This document shows, piece after piece, positions 1-12,140 of a stretch of DNA of 42,296 nt. Position numbers and translations under genes: made by a program. The notes beneath the pieces were generated by a model that saw nothing but the letters and a program-made list of their open reading frames with translations, was not told the origin of the DNA and did no database searches. Position 1 is the first letter of the stretch. Every line of letters starts with the position of its first letter. This stretch comes from Chrysomallon squamiferum (Eukaryota > Mollusca > Gastropoda > Neomphalida > Peltospiridae), in contig CM022665.1 of assembly GCA_012295275.1 (NCBI GenBank), forward strand, positions 17,805,854 through 17,848,149, read 5' to 3'.

Positions 1-909
1 TTCGTTTTTATGTTTATCTGTGTTTTGTAACTTTAATAATTTTTTTCTTTTAGAAATTTTACATAAAGAAATCATCTAGAAATAATTAAATTGTGCTTAA
101 ATTATTTGTTCAGACCATTAAAAGTCAATAAATAAATAAATAAATAAATGAAATATTAATAAAGAAATAAAAATCAGCCAATCATTTGGAGGTTTACAAA
201 ATATGTTAGGTTATTTGTTCATAGGTACACTTTAAAGTTATTGTTTTAATTATTCTGCACTTTTATCTACAAATGTTTAGTGTTTTGTCCGTGGTACTTC
301 CTGAATGTAATGAAAACAATTTTTGTTTTGTGAATATATTTTGTAAATAAAAACAGATGCTGTAAAGTGTGAAGTTTGTTATGAATCGTTTTGTGTGCAC
401 AGAGTGCTAGTTCTTGATAAACTCTTCAATGTAAGTTTTTTTTTTCTTTCTCTTAATTTTAATTTTTTATTTTTTTTTTTCAAATATATCTTTCTTTACT
501 TATTATTTTCTTATTATTATTAATTTCAACAAAAAAGTATGTTGTAATAAGAATAATCAATTATAATAATATAGTTAATAAAACCTAAAATAAACAAAAA
601 ATAAAACATGACATTAAAAACATAATTTTAAAAATGTATTCGTCTTCTAACAAACAAGAGTATTTAATGTTCATCCTGTTGCAATCATTTATCAAAGTAC
701 CGATGATCAGTCAATTTGTTTACAATAATCTTATGACGTAATTAACATAAAAAAGTAACTCCGAGGCCATGACCTATAACTTGATAGATCAGGGTATCAA
801 CCTCCAGAAAGTACCCACCTTGCTCTTTCCTAGCTAAGTACATCCTATTAACGTTGTAATTTTCAAATGATGAATTATATATTTATTTTATTTTTTTTTT
901 TTAGTAAGA

Positions 910-943
<34 letters not shown>

Positions 944-1934
944 GGGGAAATGAAGTAATGAAACAAGATTTTAGATTTGTATTTTATCCAAATTTAAAAA
1001 TGTGCCTTCAACCAATATTATAATTGTTTCAAGAATATGAATCAAGTAATTAATACATTAGAATCAACTTTTAACTATGAAAAGAAGGTAATTTTGCAGT
1101 TTAGCTTATAATAATAAAAATAATAATAATGACATGACTTATGTATATTTTAAATCATTATCCATGCTGAAATTTCGTAGATGAAAAGCACGTGTTGATT
1201 CTGTTGAGTTTTTCATTCTTTATTCCAGAACAAAATATTATTATCTCCCCTTCTGTCCCGATGAACTATAACCTCAGGTCAAAGTTGAAAAGATGCTCGG
1301 AAGTACACCATTTTCGTTGTTGTGAAATTTGACGCCTTCAAGAGCGAAGGTAATGCAAAGTCAGTTTTTTTTTTTTTTTTTTTCCTTTATTTTTTTTTTT
1401 TCTCATTCATGAAATCGTCTGAAACATGTTGCTTATACTTAGAGTTTGTTTCACTGATGCAAGAAAACGTCTTCTTCCGTAAAGCACGCAAACAAACAGC
1501 ACTGAAAAAGTTCACACATTTTACTTTTTTTTTCTTTTACTTTTTTCTTCTTTTTTTATAAACAACTTGAGACAAACTTTGAGTGACTGCATATAAAACA
1601 CACTTTGACTGCAAAGGTAAGGTTGTTAATCTGATTTGTTTTCAGTTTGACACGTGGTTTGGATGTGAGTTCAATATGAAAATTTAAAGCGAGAAAATTA
1701 TTAATATCGTAAATATCCGTACATGTTTGTAATTGGGATTTCGCGGTTATTTTAAGTTTTTAATTTTATTATTATTATTATTATTAAAATTACAATAACA
1801 AAATATAAAGAATAAATATAAAAAATACAAATGCAAAATATTATTATTATTAAAATTATGTTTTTATATGTACATCAAGCAGTCAGGTTAAGATATATAA
1901 CTATGGCAAACAGTTATTTGATCCCAATAAATTA

Positions 1935-1937
<3 letters not shown>
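1..1937. other. AT-rich noncoding flank
   Basis: No gene is supported here. The stretch holds an AATA-type tetranucleotide run (about 127-149), poly-T tracts (about 883-943, 1364-1401 and 1524-1559) and short ATT runs. An AATAAA hexamer at 346-351 could be a polyadenylation signal of a gene lying to the left, but nothing else supports this. Two AG/GTAA donor-like sites (after 1349 and after 1616) could end noncoding first exons of the arrestin gene; this is untested. Confidence 0.5.

Positions 1938-2001
<64 letters not shown>
1938..2001. repeat. (CT)n microsatellite
   Basis: Uninterrupted CT dinucleotide run of about 64 bases. Confidence 0.97.
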
Positions 2002-2004
<3 letters not shown>

Positions 2005-2849
2005 ATGATTGTTTTAAACACTTCTCTGTGACAGGTTTTATTTTTAAAATTTAACCAAATAGTCTTTTTTTTTTTTTTTAAACCATATTTAACAAACATT
2101 TTTTTTCTTCTTCTTTTTTTTTTAAAGAAAAAAATGTAATATTAACTGTTCATTTGTTCACTTTGAAATGAATGCACTAGAATTAAGATGGAAGAATGAT
2201 ATTGTTTACATCAACAAAACAAGGTTATGCCCTGAGGGTTATTGATAGCTTATGTGAGATTAGTAATATAACATCAGTTGAATATGTCTGAATAAGATAT
2301 AACTAAAATAAATAATTTAAAAAAAACAAAATGGTTTTTGTTCAAAAAGATACTTTTTTTAATTTAAAATGTATATTATAAGATATGTCATTGTTTTTAA
2401 AAGATATGATGTGGGTTTTTCCCAATCCTGTTTACCATAAAGTGTTTTACAACAAGGTCTTTGAAAAACTTTTATTTTAATTACTCTCTTAACTTCTTTT
2501 TATACAGATCTCTTTCTTTCTCTGTTAACAAGTTTTCAGAGTTTTGGTTATCTCTGTTAAAGAGGTTAACATGTTAGATATATTTACTGTTGTTACCTCT
2601 GATTCCTATGACATGTCAAACTTCTGATTTGTTAATTATTTTATTTTAGTCTTTCAGTCTTTCAGAAAAAAAGGAAGATAATAATAATAATAATAAAATA
2701 AATTAAAATAAATGAAATGATACAATTCTATTTATTAAAAAAATAATAATAATACTGATTATTTTGACATTTCAAAATAGTGCTGGAAGAATTTTTAATA
2801 TTAGTTTTATTTGTTTTGTATTTAAGCTTCAGATTTTTAAATTGTTTCC

Positions 2850-2850
<1 letters not shown>
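2002..2850. other. AT-rich noncoding DNA
   Basis: No gene seen. Poly-T and poly-A tracts and AAT runs only. Confidence 0.6.
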
Positions 2851-2927
<77 letters not shown>

Positions 2928-2950
2928 GTATATATGTATGTTTGTATATA
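2851..2950. repeat. (TA)n / (TATG)n compound microsatellite
   Basis: A TA run of about 65 bases passes into degenerate TATG units. The open frames across it (Tyr-Ile repeats) are artefacts of the repeat. Confidence 0.95.
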
Positions 2951-3221
2951 TATGCATCTTTGGATGTATGTATGATTCAATCCATATGTCCGACAGTATT
3001 AACACACACACACAAACACATATATTAACACAGATACTGATATGTCAGTGAGTATGTGTGTTATTTGTAGCAGCCTTGCAGCCAGGCACGTCAGTAATTT
3101 AAAAAATAATCATCATATTCTGATAAAACACTGATAGAGCCACTTGTTCTGATAATCTTCATGTTTATTATCATATACATATGATTAAAGTGGAATATAT
3201 GAATATGAATTTAACTATCAT

Positions 3222-3430
3222 CTGGGCCAAACCACTTGCCTGATATGATGGATTGGATTGCAATATCAGTCCTTTTTGGTATGACCTTTTGCCCATTCCA
3301 ACAAGTACTGCAGCTTTGTCAAAAGGTCACTGTATGTTCTTATCTACCCATAAGGCAGAACATTCACAAAATCCCTTGCTGTTAATATAAAAGAGTAACT
3401 CTTAGAGTGGCAGCAGCAGATTCTTTTCTT
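3222..3430 (+). mobile_element. Decayed tRNA-derived SINE, copy 1
   Basis: The stretch reads as an old SINE. It has a degraded tRNA-like head (about 3230-3275), then a body containing CCCATTCCAACAAGTAC, then ATCCCTTGCTG and AAGAGTAAC near the 3' end, closing with a CAGCAGCAG segment and T-rich DNA. The same order of blocks recurs at 28790 and 36974, which supports a family. Resemblance to a SINE widespread in molluscs is from memory and was not searched. All five copies found lie on the plus strand. Confidence 0.6.
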
Positions 3431-3439
3431 GTGACATGA

Positions 3440-4530
3440 TTAAAAGAAAAGAAAAGAAAAAAAGATATCTAATAACCTTTAATATTGAAAAATGTGTAAA
3501 TTGAAATTCATTCACTGATGTTTACTTCAGAATTTTAAATTAATATTGTCCTTTTGATTACATTTTCTGATCAAACTACTTTACCAGTGGTTTGGTCACC
3601 CCTTGACATAAAACTGGATACTGACATTCCTTCTGAAACAGTTTTATGTTTAAAAAAAAAAAATTAAAAAAATTAGAAACAAATAATTTCTGAATTTAAT
3701 GTTCAGCAACAATTTTTCCCAGACTGCTATTTGCTGCAATTCTTTCTTGCAGATGAATGAGGCTTCTTTGTTGTTTTCATAAATCTATTGTTTAAGCTAA
3801 TGCTCGTGGTACATCTACAGCAGTTTAAAATAATTTTCATCTTCTAATTAAGACACGTTTAACTTTCACCTGTTAAATGCATTTTACCTGTATGCTTACA
3901 CAAATGTATTGCAATACCTGTACAGACACACTCACACCTTTCTGAAAAAAAGCTTTACCAATGTTTTTTTTTTTTTTTTTTTCTAATATATACATGAATA
4001 GGTGTGTTTTGTGTTAGTTTGTTTTCTTTTTAGTGCGTTCCTGACATGGTAACATCTGTTTCAAGACATTAATTTGTTCAGAACAAATCTACTGAGGTAT
4101 TCAACGATTTTAATGTACATTTATTCTGTTAGGCTCAGCATTCTGTTGTAAATATGTGAATAAAATACTTGTCTAATCAATTTGCTGAAGGTTAGCTTCT
4201 ATTTATTTTGTTTTGCTTATTTTTAAATTTTTTAAATGTTATTTATTAAATATGTAGTTAGTAATTAACAATATCTACATTATTATTTTTATCATCTTTA
4301 TTGCTATTATTAAAATTATTATTACTATTTTCTTATCATCATCATAATCATTATTATTGGTATTATTGTTATTTTTTATATCACTGTTACTATTATTATT
4401 AATATTATTATTATTATTACAAGTTAAGCTTTTCTTATTAAGATATTTACTCCATTGGTACTACCAACCATATATTAGATATCTCACATAAACTAGTGCA
4501 TACTTTCCACAGAATGTTGTCTTGTATACA
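3440..4530. other. AT-rich noncoding DNA
   Basis: No gene seen. It contains a poly-T run (about 3964-3982) and an ATT/ATC trinucleotide-rich tract (about 4270-4420). Confidence 0.55.
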
Positions 4531-4549
4531 TTATTATAAAAATGTACCA

Positions 4550-4790
4550 GACAGACATACACTTGGATACATCATCTGTTCACACAAAAAATAATATAGA
4601 AACCTACCTAAACACAAACATCCATATACATACATACGTCCATTCAAAACATGATTCACACACATACACACATGCACAATACAGACAGACATGCAGACAC
4701 ACATATACTGAAGAACATAATACAAAGACATACCTATGTATAAACACACAGACACAAACACAAACCAGATTTATTTTTACATAACATGCA
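4550..4790. repeat. Degenerate CACA/CATA-rich tract
   Basis: Irregular runs of ACAC, ACAT and ACAG. The short open frames on both strands here are repeat translations. Confidence 0.7.
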
Positions 4791-4861
4791 CACAATCATA
4801 TACTGGTAATTTATGTGTTCATTATTAACATATATAGGTTATTTACTCTTTGTACAGAACA

Positions 4862-4863
<2 letters not shown>

Positions 4864-4906
<43 letters not shown>
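4864..4906. repeat. (TA)n microsatellite
   Basis: About 43 bases of TA dinucleotide. Confidence 0.95.
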
Positions 4907-4909
<3 letters not shown>

Positions 4910-5169
4910 GGCTACATATGCTGTGTATGTCACATTGTTTTGTTGATGGTTACTTATGCAGATATTCTCGTATCAGCTTGTGAGGCAGCATGCTATCACC
5001 AAACAGCAACTATAAATTATTCATGTTGTTATTTCTTGCTTCATTGGTCAGTGGTAAGAAAGTTTTCTTTTATTTGTTGGTGACGTAAAAGTCCAGTGTA
5101 AACTGATTACTAGAATTATTTATAGAAATCTTTACAAAGTTTTTTTTTTTTTTTTTTTAATTCACTGAA

Positions 5170-5380
5170 TAGGTAATGATTTCTATTAGTATTAACATTA
5201 TTATGATTCTATTATTATTATTATTGTTACTGTTATTATTACTGTTGTTATTATTATTATTATTATAATTTTTATCTTGATGTTGTTGACATTAATGGTG
5301 GTTATTATGACGATGATAATTGTTTTTCTTATTGTTCTGATTATGAATATGATAATGATTATTATGATTACTGTTATTAT
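5170..5380. repeat. ATT-rich trinucleotide tract
   Basis: Degenerate (ATT)n and (GTT)n runs with interspersed GAT. No gene. Confidence 0.75.
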
Positions 5381-5384
5381 GGGG

Positions 5385-5480
5385 TCAGGGCATTCCCCCC
5401 CTGCCGATATTTCCCACCAATTCAATCCCCCCTGGTGATTACCCCTAGATCATTTCCTCCCCCTGACAATTCCCTCCTGC
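5385..5480. repeat. C-rich ~22-25 bp degenerate tandem repeat
   Basis: About four degenerate units, each with a CCCCCC-type block followed by a GAT or AATT block. The high C content on one strand stands out against the AT-rich surroundings. It directly abuts the decayed FLYWCH-like fragment and may be part of the same old inserted element. Confidence 0.55.
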
Positions 5481-5695
5481 TTACACAAAAAGGGCAAACA
5501 TAACAGTGGACAAATCAAAACCAAAGTTAAAGTTTTAAATGAAGCAATCACTGCTAATACCAATGAACATACTCATGCACCAACTGTGGGTAGAGCTAAA
5601 GTGTTACACATTAGGGCTTCTTTAAAATGCAAGGCTGTAGAGAGTGGAAGCACCACAACAAATCCTTACTAATGGCATACAAGAAATTTCTGCAG
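5481..5695 (+). pseudogene. Decayed FLYWCH-type zinc finger / MULE-related fragment
   Basis: The frame from 5481 reads through a segment containing NEHTHAPTVGRAKVLHIR to a stop at 5670-5672. After a +1 shift the homologous reading resumes as IQEISAG and ends at a GCAG/GTAAT junction. The THAP-type tail with its downstream R-A-VL-IRA pattern resembles the end of FLYWCH zinc fingers and the adjacent helix found in FLYWCH-only and MULE-associated proteins of invertebrates. The FLYWCH cysteines themselves are not seen, and a stop plus a frameshift break it. This is most likely a relic of a transposon-linked gene. The family call is from pattern memory. Confidence 0.5.
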
Positions 5696-5702
5696 GTAAT
5701 TA

Positions 5703-5954
5703 TGTATTGAATTTTTTTACTTTTGCTCTGACATTTTGATCACAATCTTCACCTTGACCACTCACAGCTACATGTCTCGTGCAAATGTAGGTGTCATCAT
5801 CCAAGTATCTGGCTGTTTCTGGATGTTCCAAAAAAACAACAATCCCTCAGTGTGTAACACAGTGTGCCAGATACATATCTACAGAGACATCAGGCAGCGG
5901 CTTCAGATTCTGCTCACAGACCACGGCAACAGAGATCGCCTGGACATCCTCTGT
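5703..5954 (-). pseudogene. Possible coding relic, unidentified
   Basis: On the minus strand one frame stays open over about 84 codons except for a single TGA. It has protein-like rather than simple-repeat composition, including VVFLEHPETARYLDDDTYIC. The base composition is richer in GC than its surroundings. I do not recognise the family. The reading could be chance, because plus-strand frames are also partly open here. Confidence 0.3.
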
Positions 5955-5996
5955 TCACAACCTCCAGATGTAAAATGTGTCCAAAACATCGTGTAA

Positions 5997-6526
5997 CTAC
6001 ACACAATATGAAATGTTTCAAACAAACAATTTATAGTAACTGTTTTTTTATATCCAGAATCATTGTTATTATAATTATAATGATAATCTTTTTAATTTTT
6101 ATTGTTATAATAATAATAACTATTATATATTTCCATAATATTATGGATTTCATTAAAAATATACAGAACCCCAATTGATAAAAACACACAAATAAGATGG
6201 TCTGAATGTATTTCACTTTACATCTTCAATACAAGATATGTTATTAATTTTTCAAAGTTATTATTAATTAACTACTCATTACTACCTCTTTGGTATAAAT
6301 TTCATTTTTGTTTTGACAAATGTTTTTGCCATTTTATGGACAAGTTGTTATTAGGAGCAGATATTGTTATCATTACTTCTATAGTACTGTTTATCTCTCT
6401 CTAGTGATAAATAAATGAAATTATTATTGCTGTTACCAGCAGTTACATTATCATCAATCATTATATACAGGTTGAATCCTCTCCTTTTTCTTTTTAAATG
6501 ATAATGCACACACACATATAATTATA

Positions 6527-6557
<31 letters not shown>

Positions 6558-7425
6558 ATAATTATTATTATTATTATTATTATTATTATTTTATGGAACA
6601 AATAACTGTTTTATACAAATTGATTTTCCATTGAACAAATACAGAAATTTTCTTTTTTCTTTTCATTTCTATTTGTTTTATTTGTTTTATTTTCTTCTTA
6701 TCTTTTTTTATGGAACAAATGATATTAATAATGTCATTAGCACTCATTATATTATCATTACCTCTTTAAGCATAGCAAGTTTCACTTACAGTGGACAAAT
6801 AAAACTATTACTGTTATTACCGGCAGTTATGTTAACATTAGTTCTGGGCTGATAGCCAGGAACCTTACAAAACATACTCTGATACAGGACAAACAGAGAT
6901 TATTGCTGGCTACCAGTGTGCTGGTCAGTGTTGGTGATGTGTGGTGAGTTCTGGCATTGTTTTCTTTCTCATATTGGTGTCAGTGATGTGTGTACACATT
7001 GTAGAAGCTGTGTATGTATGTCAAGGTGATGTGGAAGAAAGTCGTCAATGAATGTAGGTGATGTAGATGGTGTTTTTTCACCTGTGTCTGGTTGCAGTGG
7101 TATTTACTATTTCAGATGATATGTTTGTTTATGTGTGTGTCAATCTCTTTCTTATCCTTTCTCTACCTTTTTGTTTAATCTATTCAGATTTTTACTCTTA
7201 CTTCATCTCACTCTCTCCGTCACATTTTGATTTTCTTTTTCAATTTCTGCCTTTCTGTTTATCTCTCTTTCATTTTCTCTGTCCTTCTCTCTTTTTCTCT
7301 CTCTCTGCTTTTTTTTTTCTGTTGAATCCTGTGTCACTGTTTCTCTTTCTCTGACAGACAGACTCACTTTCTCTCTTTGCTGCTTGATCATTATACATTT
7401 TTCTCTTTTATGTATGTAATTTTAT
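5997..7425. other. Noncoding AT-rich stretch with microsatellites
   Basis: No gene supported. It includes a (CA)n...(GT)n pair around 6508-6556, then an (ATT)n run to about 6591. A CT-rich tract occupies 7140-7380, whose translations are artefacts. Confidence 0.6.
6508..6591. repeat. CA/GT foldback microsatellite plus (ATT)n
   Basis: A short CA run, an AT-rich loop of about 15 bases, a (GT)n run of about 27 bases and an (ATT)n run follow one another. The CA and GT arms are complementary and could form a hairpin. Confidence 0.85.
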
Positions 7426-7431
7426 GTTAAT

Positions 7432-8068
7432 AGAACTGATATGTAGTGACTATTAATATAACTGATATGTAGTGACTATTAATATAACTGATATGTAATG
7501 ACTAGAATTTAGACTAAATATAATAATACAACTGATATGTAATGACTAGAATTTAGACGAAATATAATAATACAACTGATATATAGTGACTAGAATTTAG
7601 AATATAATAATATAATCAATATGTAGTGACTAAAATTTAAACTTTATTAATATCACTATATAGTGACTAGAATTTAGACTGTATTAATATCTTTGATATG
7701 TAGTAATTAGGATTTAGACTGTAATAATAATATGATATTGATAGAATTTAGACTATATTAATACAACCACTATCTAGTGACTAGAATTTAGACTGTAATA
7801 ATACACGAATATTTAGTGATTAGAACGTAGACTGTAACGATATAAGTGTTATTTAGTGACCAGACTTTAAACTATACTGAAACAACTGATTTGTAATGAT
7901 TAGAATTTAGACAATAATAATATCAGGGATATGTATTAACTTGAATTTAGACTGTAATAATATAGGCCTAACTGATGTGACAAGAATTAAGACTGAATTA
8001 GTATCACTGATACATAGTCTCTAGAATTTAGACTTTAAATACAACTGGTATATAGTGACCAGTACTAT
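7432..8068. repeat. ~40-bp degenerate minisatellite
   Basis: About 15 diverged units built on AACTGATATGTAGTGACTAG followed by AATTTAGACTGTAATAATA. The first units are shorter (about 26 bp). Divergence between units is considerable, so the array is old. Confidence 0.85.
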
Positions 8069-8069
8069 G

Positions 8070-8995
8070 TATTAGTATAATTAATAAGTACTGAAAAATG
8101 CAAGGTTACTCAGTATAGGTTTCTTCAGAAAACAAATGAACACATTTTCAGGTTTTCAGCTAGAAAACTGGATTTGAATAGTTTATTTATTTTTTAAGTT
8201 GTTCTAATGTCTTTTTCTTTCTTTTATTTTCAGTCATGTTTTATATACTTTTAAATTTTTATTTGTATTTATATTTTTTCCCCAAAAGCCTTAATTTAAA
8301 ACAAAATAAATAATAATAATAATAAAAAAGGTGGAACATAACATTTGTATATAAGTACATGACCCGTACAACTTCAGATATTTTCAAAGAACTTAAGTAA
8401 CCCAGATATTTTTCAAAAATATTTATCTAATCAAGAAATGAAAAGCAGATGATATATTATCTGAACTTTGTTGCTTTTGTATATTTGAGTGCACATGTAT
8501 GTTTTTTAGTTTTCTGATTTTCAGGTCGGCTATGGCTTTGAATTGTATCATAAAATATCTACCAAAGCAAAAGGATATATATATATATATTTTAATCTTC
8601 ATCTTTTATTTCATTCTTTGTTCACAATTTTTCCAAGAATCTTTTTCATATTATTTTTTTATTTTTTTTTTTTTTTTTTCTCGGTACTATCAGTATCACA
8701 GTAACTGAAAATATTTTAGTTTGACTTTCTTCTCCTTTTTATTTATTTATTTATTTATTTATTTATTTTTTTTTTTATTTTTTTTTTTTTTTTTTCCACA
8801 GTTTTAATGTGAATGATCTTACTGTAGTATATTTTGCAGAATAATAATATCATTAACATAACATTTCATAACAAAATACTCCAGGCATAATACCCAGCTA
8901 CATATACATATATTTTTTACGCACATCAATATTCAAATGTGGTGTTTGTACTGTGTAATATAATAGGTCTTTAATAATAATGTTATATATAGGTG
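8070..8995. other. AT-rich noncoding DNA
   Basis: No gene seen. Poly-T and TTTA runs lie at about 8655-8680 and 8738-8797, and a short TA run at about 8575-8590. Confidence 0.6.
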
Positions 8996-8999
8996 TCAT

Positions 9000-9665
9000 G
9001 CATGACAGTCATGTCATATCTAAGACAGACAATATCAGAGATATGTAATATACATGTCAGTCATGTATCAGGCAGTACCAATTGTGTCATTTGATTTGAA
9101 TGATGTCATACATAACAGACATATATCATATGTATAATGTCAGTGAAGCCAATAATAATATTATACATGTCATTCATGTGTCAGGCAAAATTAATTATGC
9201 CATATGCAAAGTTGTATCTCACACATAAAAGTCATACGTCATGCTTCTTAGTCATGTATCATACAAGATACGTCATAACTGTTAGTCAAATGTCATACTT
9301 TAAGTCATACATGTCACATGCTTTAGTCATATGACATATGACAGTAATATGATATTCATGAGAGTCCATGACAGTCATGTCACACTTGTTACCCATATAT
9401 CACAATTGTTAGTCATATGTCATACATAACAATCTTATGTTATATATGTCACACATGAGTCTTATGTGACAGTTGTTAGTCGTATGTCATACATCACAAT
9501 CTTATGTTATACATGTGTCACAAATGAAAGTCTTATGTCACAGTTGTTAGTTGTATGACATACATAACAATCTTATGTTATACGTGTGTCACACATGTGT
9601 CACACATAAAAGTCTTATGTCACAGTTGTTAGTCATTTATCACATATCACAGTAACATGTTAGAC
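9000..9665. repeat. GTCAT-rich minisatellite with ~70-bp unit
   Basis: The left half is a diffuse repetition of GTCAT/TGTCA motifs. From about 9405 to 9640 it becomes a clear ~70-75 bp unit, with TTGTTAGTC, CATACATAACAATCTTATG and GTCACA blocks in the same order three to four times. The open frame at 9137-9334 lies inside it and is repeat-derived. Confidence 0.85.
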
Positions 9666-9669
9666 AGTA

Positions 9670-9880
9670 TCAGTCTAGCACTGGACTTGTCTCTCACCAT
9701 TTCCTGGCTGTTAGTGAAGCCAATGAGAACTGTTACTGTGATCCGAAAGGCTGAGAAATCTCTATGATTCAGCTCACATCAGTACTGGCTAGCTGGCCGA
9801 CTGGCATTATTCATGTGTGAGACCGTCTTGTTACATAGGTTCTGTCTAAAACACTGCACCATGCGGTTAGTATAAACAGT
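9670..9880. other. Unique, less AT-rich island
   Basis: About 200 bases without repeats and with higher GC than the flanks, directly after the minisatellite. No open frame or RNA gene is recognisable. It could be a noncoding exon or conserved element; nothing in the sequence decides this. Confidence 0.3.
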
Positions 9881-9949
9881 TTTCTCATTGTTAGACAATC
9901 ACTGCCTTTGTAATATGTATTTTTTATTTCTGTTTGTTTTATATATGTG

Positions 9950-9980
9950 TGTGTATGTGTGTGTGTGTGTGTGTGTGTGT
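9950..9980. repeat. (GT)n microsatellite
   Basis: GT dinucleotide run with slight interruptions. Confidence 0.9.
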
Positions 9981-11690
9981 TTATATGATTTTTTTAAAAT
10001 TATTTCTGTATTATTTTCTTTTTGTTTTAAATACTGATTATATTTTTAATTCTGTTCTCTTCTTTTGGATACAGATTACATTTTAAAATTATTTTTTCTA
10101 TTTCTGTTACATGTAGATTAGAATTTTGATTCCGTTTTTTCTTCTTTTTTTTTGCTATTATAGACATGTTACATTTTTAAATTTGTAATTTTCTTCTCTT
10201 TTTGTTTTTGCTATATGTTCAGAAGATAGTAAATGGATAGATAAATTTTGTTTTAATTAACTTATATATAATTTAATCATTTTTTTTTTTTTGTTACTTA
10301 GATATCGATCTGATTTTTAATTATTTCTGTTTTTTCTTTGTTCTTTATTATTATTTTTTTAATTCTCTTAGATAAATCAAACATTTAACACTGTTTACTT
10401 AGATCATTTAGAAACAGTTTAATCTTTTTTCTTTCTATTCTGATCAATTTAAAAGAATGTTTTGTCATCCTTTCATTTTTACTTTCTTACAGTTGATAGA
10501 GAAAACGTCATGTGTTTTAATTTTAATCCTTCTGTCTTTCTTTTCTTGTCGAAATATTGTGAGAATGTGTTTTTATTTATTCATCTTTCTATAATATTTA
10601 CATATGTAACTTTTCTGTTCCGTTTTTACTCTTTCAAATAAATTAATGTTAAACATTTGCATAGATTTAATGTATTTTGGTTTTTTTGTTGATAAATATA
10701 TTTATATATTTTTTTTTCAATTCCATTGATTAATGCAGTATCTTTTTTTATTATTATGTAAATAAATTTAACTTGTTCTTTTTTCAAATTTTAAATCTGT
10801 TTTAATAAAATGTACAGATAATTCTAATTTTTAAATTATTTATTTTATTTCATTTTATTTTATTTTATTTTATTTGACTTGATTTGATTTTAACTACTTA
10901 TTTATTTATTATTATTAATTATTATTATATTTTTTATTTTGCCATTACAAATACCATTATTACTGTGTTTGTTTGTATAAGAATGTATTTATTAATTTAT
11001 TTTTGTCATGATCTTCATTTAAATGATACATAGATCAGTACATTTTCTTCTTTCTTTCATTTTTATATATTAATTTTTTATAGTTTCAATTTTTTATTTA
11101 TAGATTCAGCAATCAATTATTTTTTAATGATTATTATTTTAAATTTAAATTGCAATATATACCTATTCTTTTTAAACATTTTTATTTCATTTTATATTCA
11201 CATGTACTTTAATTGTTTGCTTTATTTCCATGATCTTTCTCTTCTACATTGTAAATCCATCACTGTATTCTTTTTGATAACCATTTAATTTTAAAATGTC
11301 ATGAAAATCTGGTATTCTGGGGTTCTTTGGTAACATTGTTTTTGGAGTTTTTTGTTTTTTGTTGAGAATATATAAATATATATTCAATTTATATCTATTT
11401 CGTGACTCTAAATCCACACAAACACATGAATGCACAGCTGGATTTAACAAATGTCTTTTTTTTACTTTTTTGTTCATTTTTTAACGAAATCTTATTTACA
11501 TATTTAAATTGTAAATCATCTTTATGATTTCAGTTGTAACCACTTTAATTTAAAGATGAATTTACATTTATATTTAATTTTGAAATATATTCTTTGGTTT
11601 TTCAAATTTTTAAATCTCTTACAAAGTAATCACTATAATACTTCACTATATATGTAGTATTATTTGTGACTAGTTCTGTTTGAATGTATT
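9981..11690. other. T-rich noncoding stretch
   Basis: No gene seen. Short blocks of T-rich sequence around the words GATTA/TAGAT and TTTTTCTTT recur irregularly, suggesting a very old tandem repeat. A TTTTA run lies at about 10850-10875. Confidence 0.5.
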
Positions 11691-11699
11691 ATGAAGATT

Positions 11700-12140
11700 G
11701 TTACTTAATCCACTATAGCAAGTAGTCCACATCTCACTGGTTCTGTATGTTTCACTTTTATATTACATAGATAGAAGGCATGTTTCATATTCATATTGAT
11801 AGATTATGTTTCATTTTTAAATTATCCTGTTGATATAATAACTGTTTCAGTTTTGTATTATGTTAGAAGACAAGTTTAATTTTTTTTACTGATTGAAGAG
11901 GTTCCATTTTTATATTATACTAATAGAAGGCATGTGTTTCATTTTTATATTATAGAATGGATTTTTCATTTTTATATTCATAGAAGACGGTTCACTTTTT
12001 ATGTTATGTTGATACAAGAAATTTCTTTTTTATATTATCATTATGTTGATATGAGGAAAATGTTTCATTATTATTTTATTTTGATAGAAGTATTCATTGT
12101 GCTTATTTTGTTATTATGTTGATAGAAGAAATACTGTTTC
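11700..12140. repeat. ~35-bp degenerate minisatellite
   Basis: Repeats of GTTTCATTTTTATATTAT followed by TGATAGAAGA with varied spacing, at least eight copies. The open frame at 11934-12122 is a translation of it. Confidence 0.75.

Noticed and set aside
1260-1620. Possible noncoding first exons ending AGCGAAG/GTAATG and TGCAAAG/GTAAGG
   Set aside because: Donor words alone in 15 kb of noncoding DNA are not enough; no promoter or matching acceptor can be assigned.
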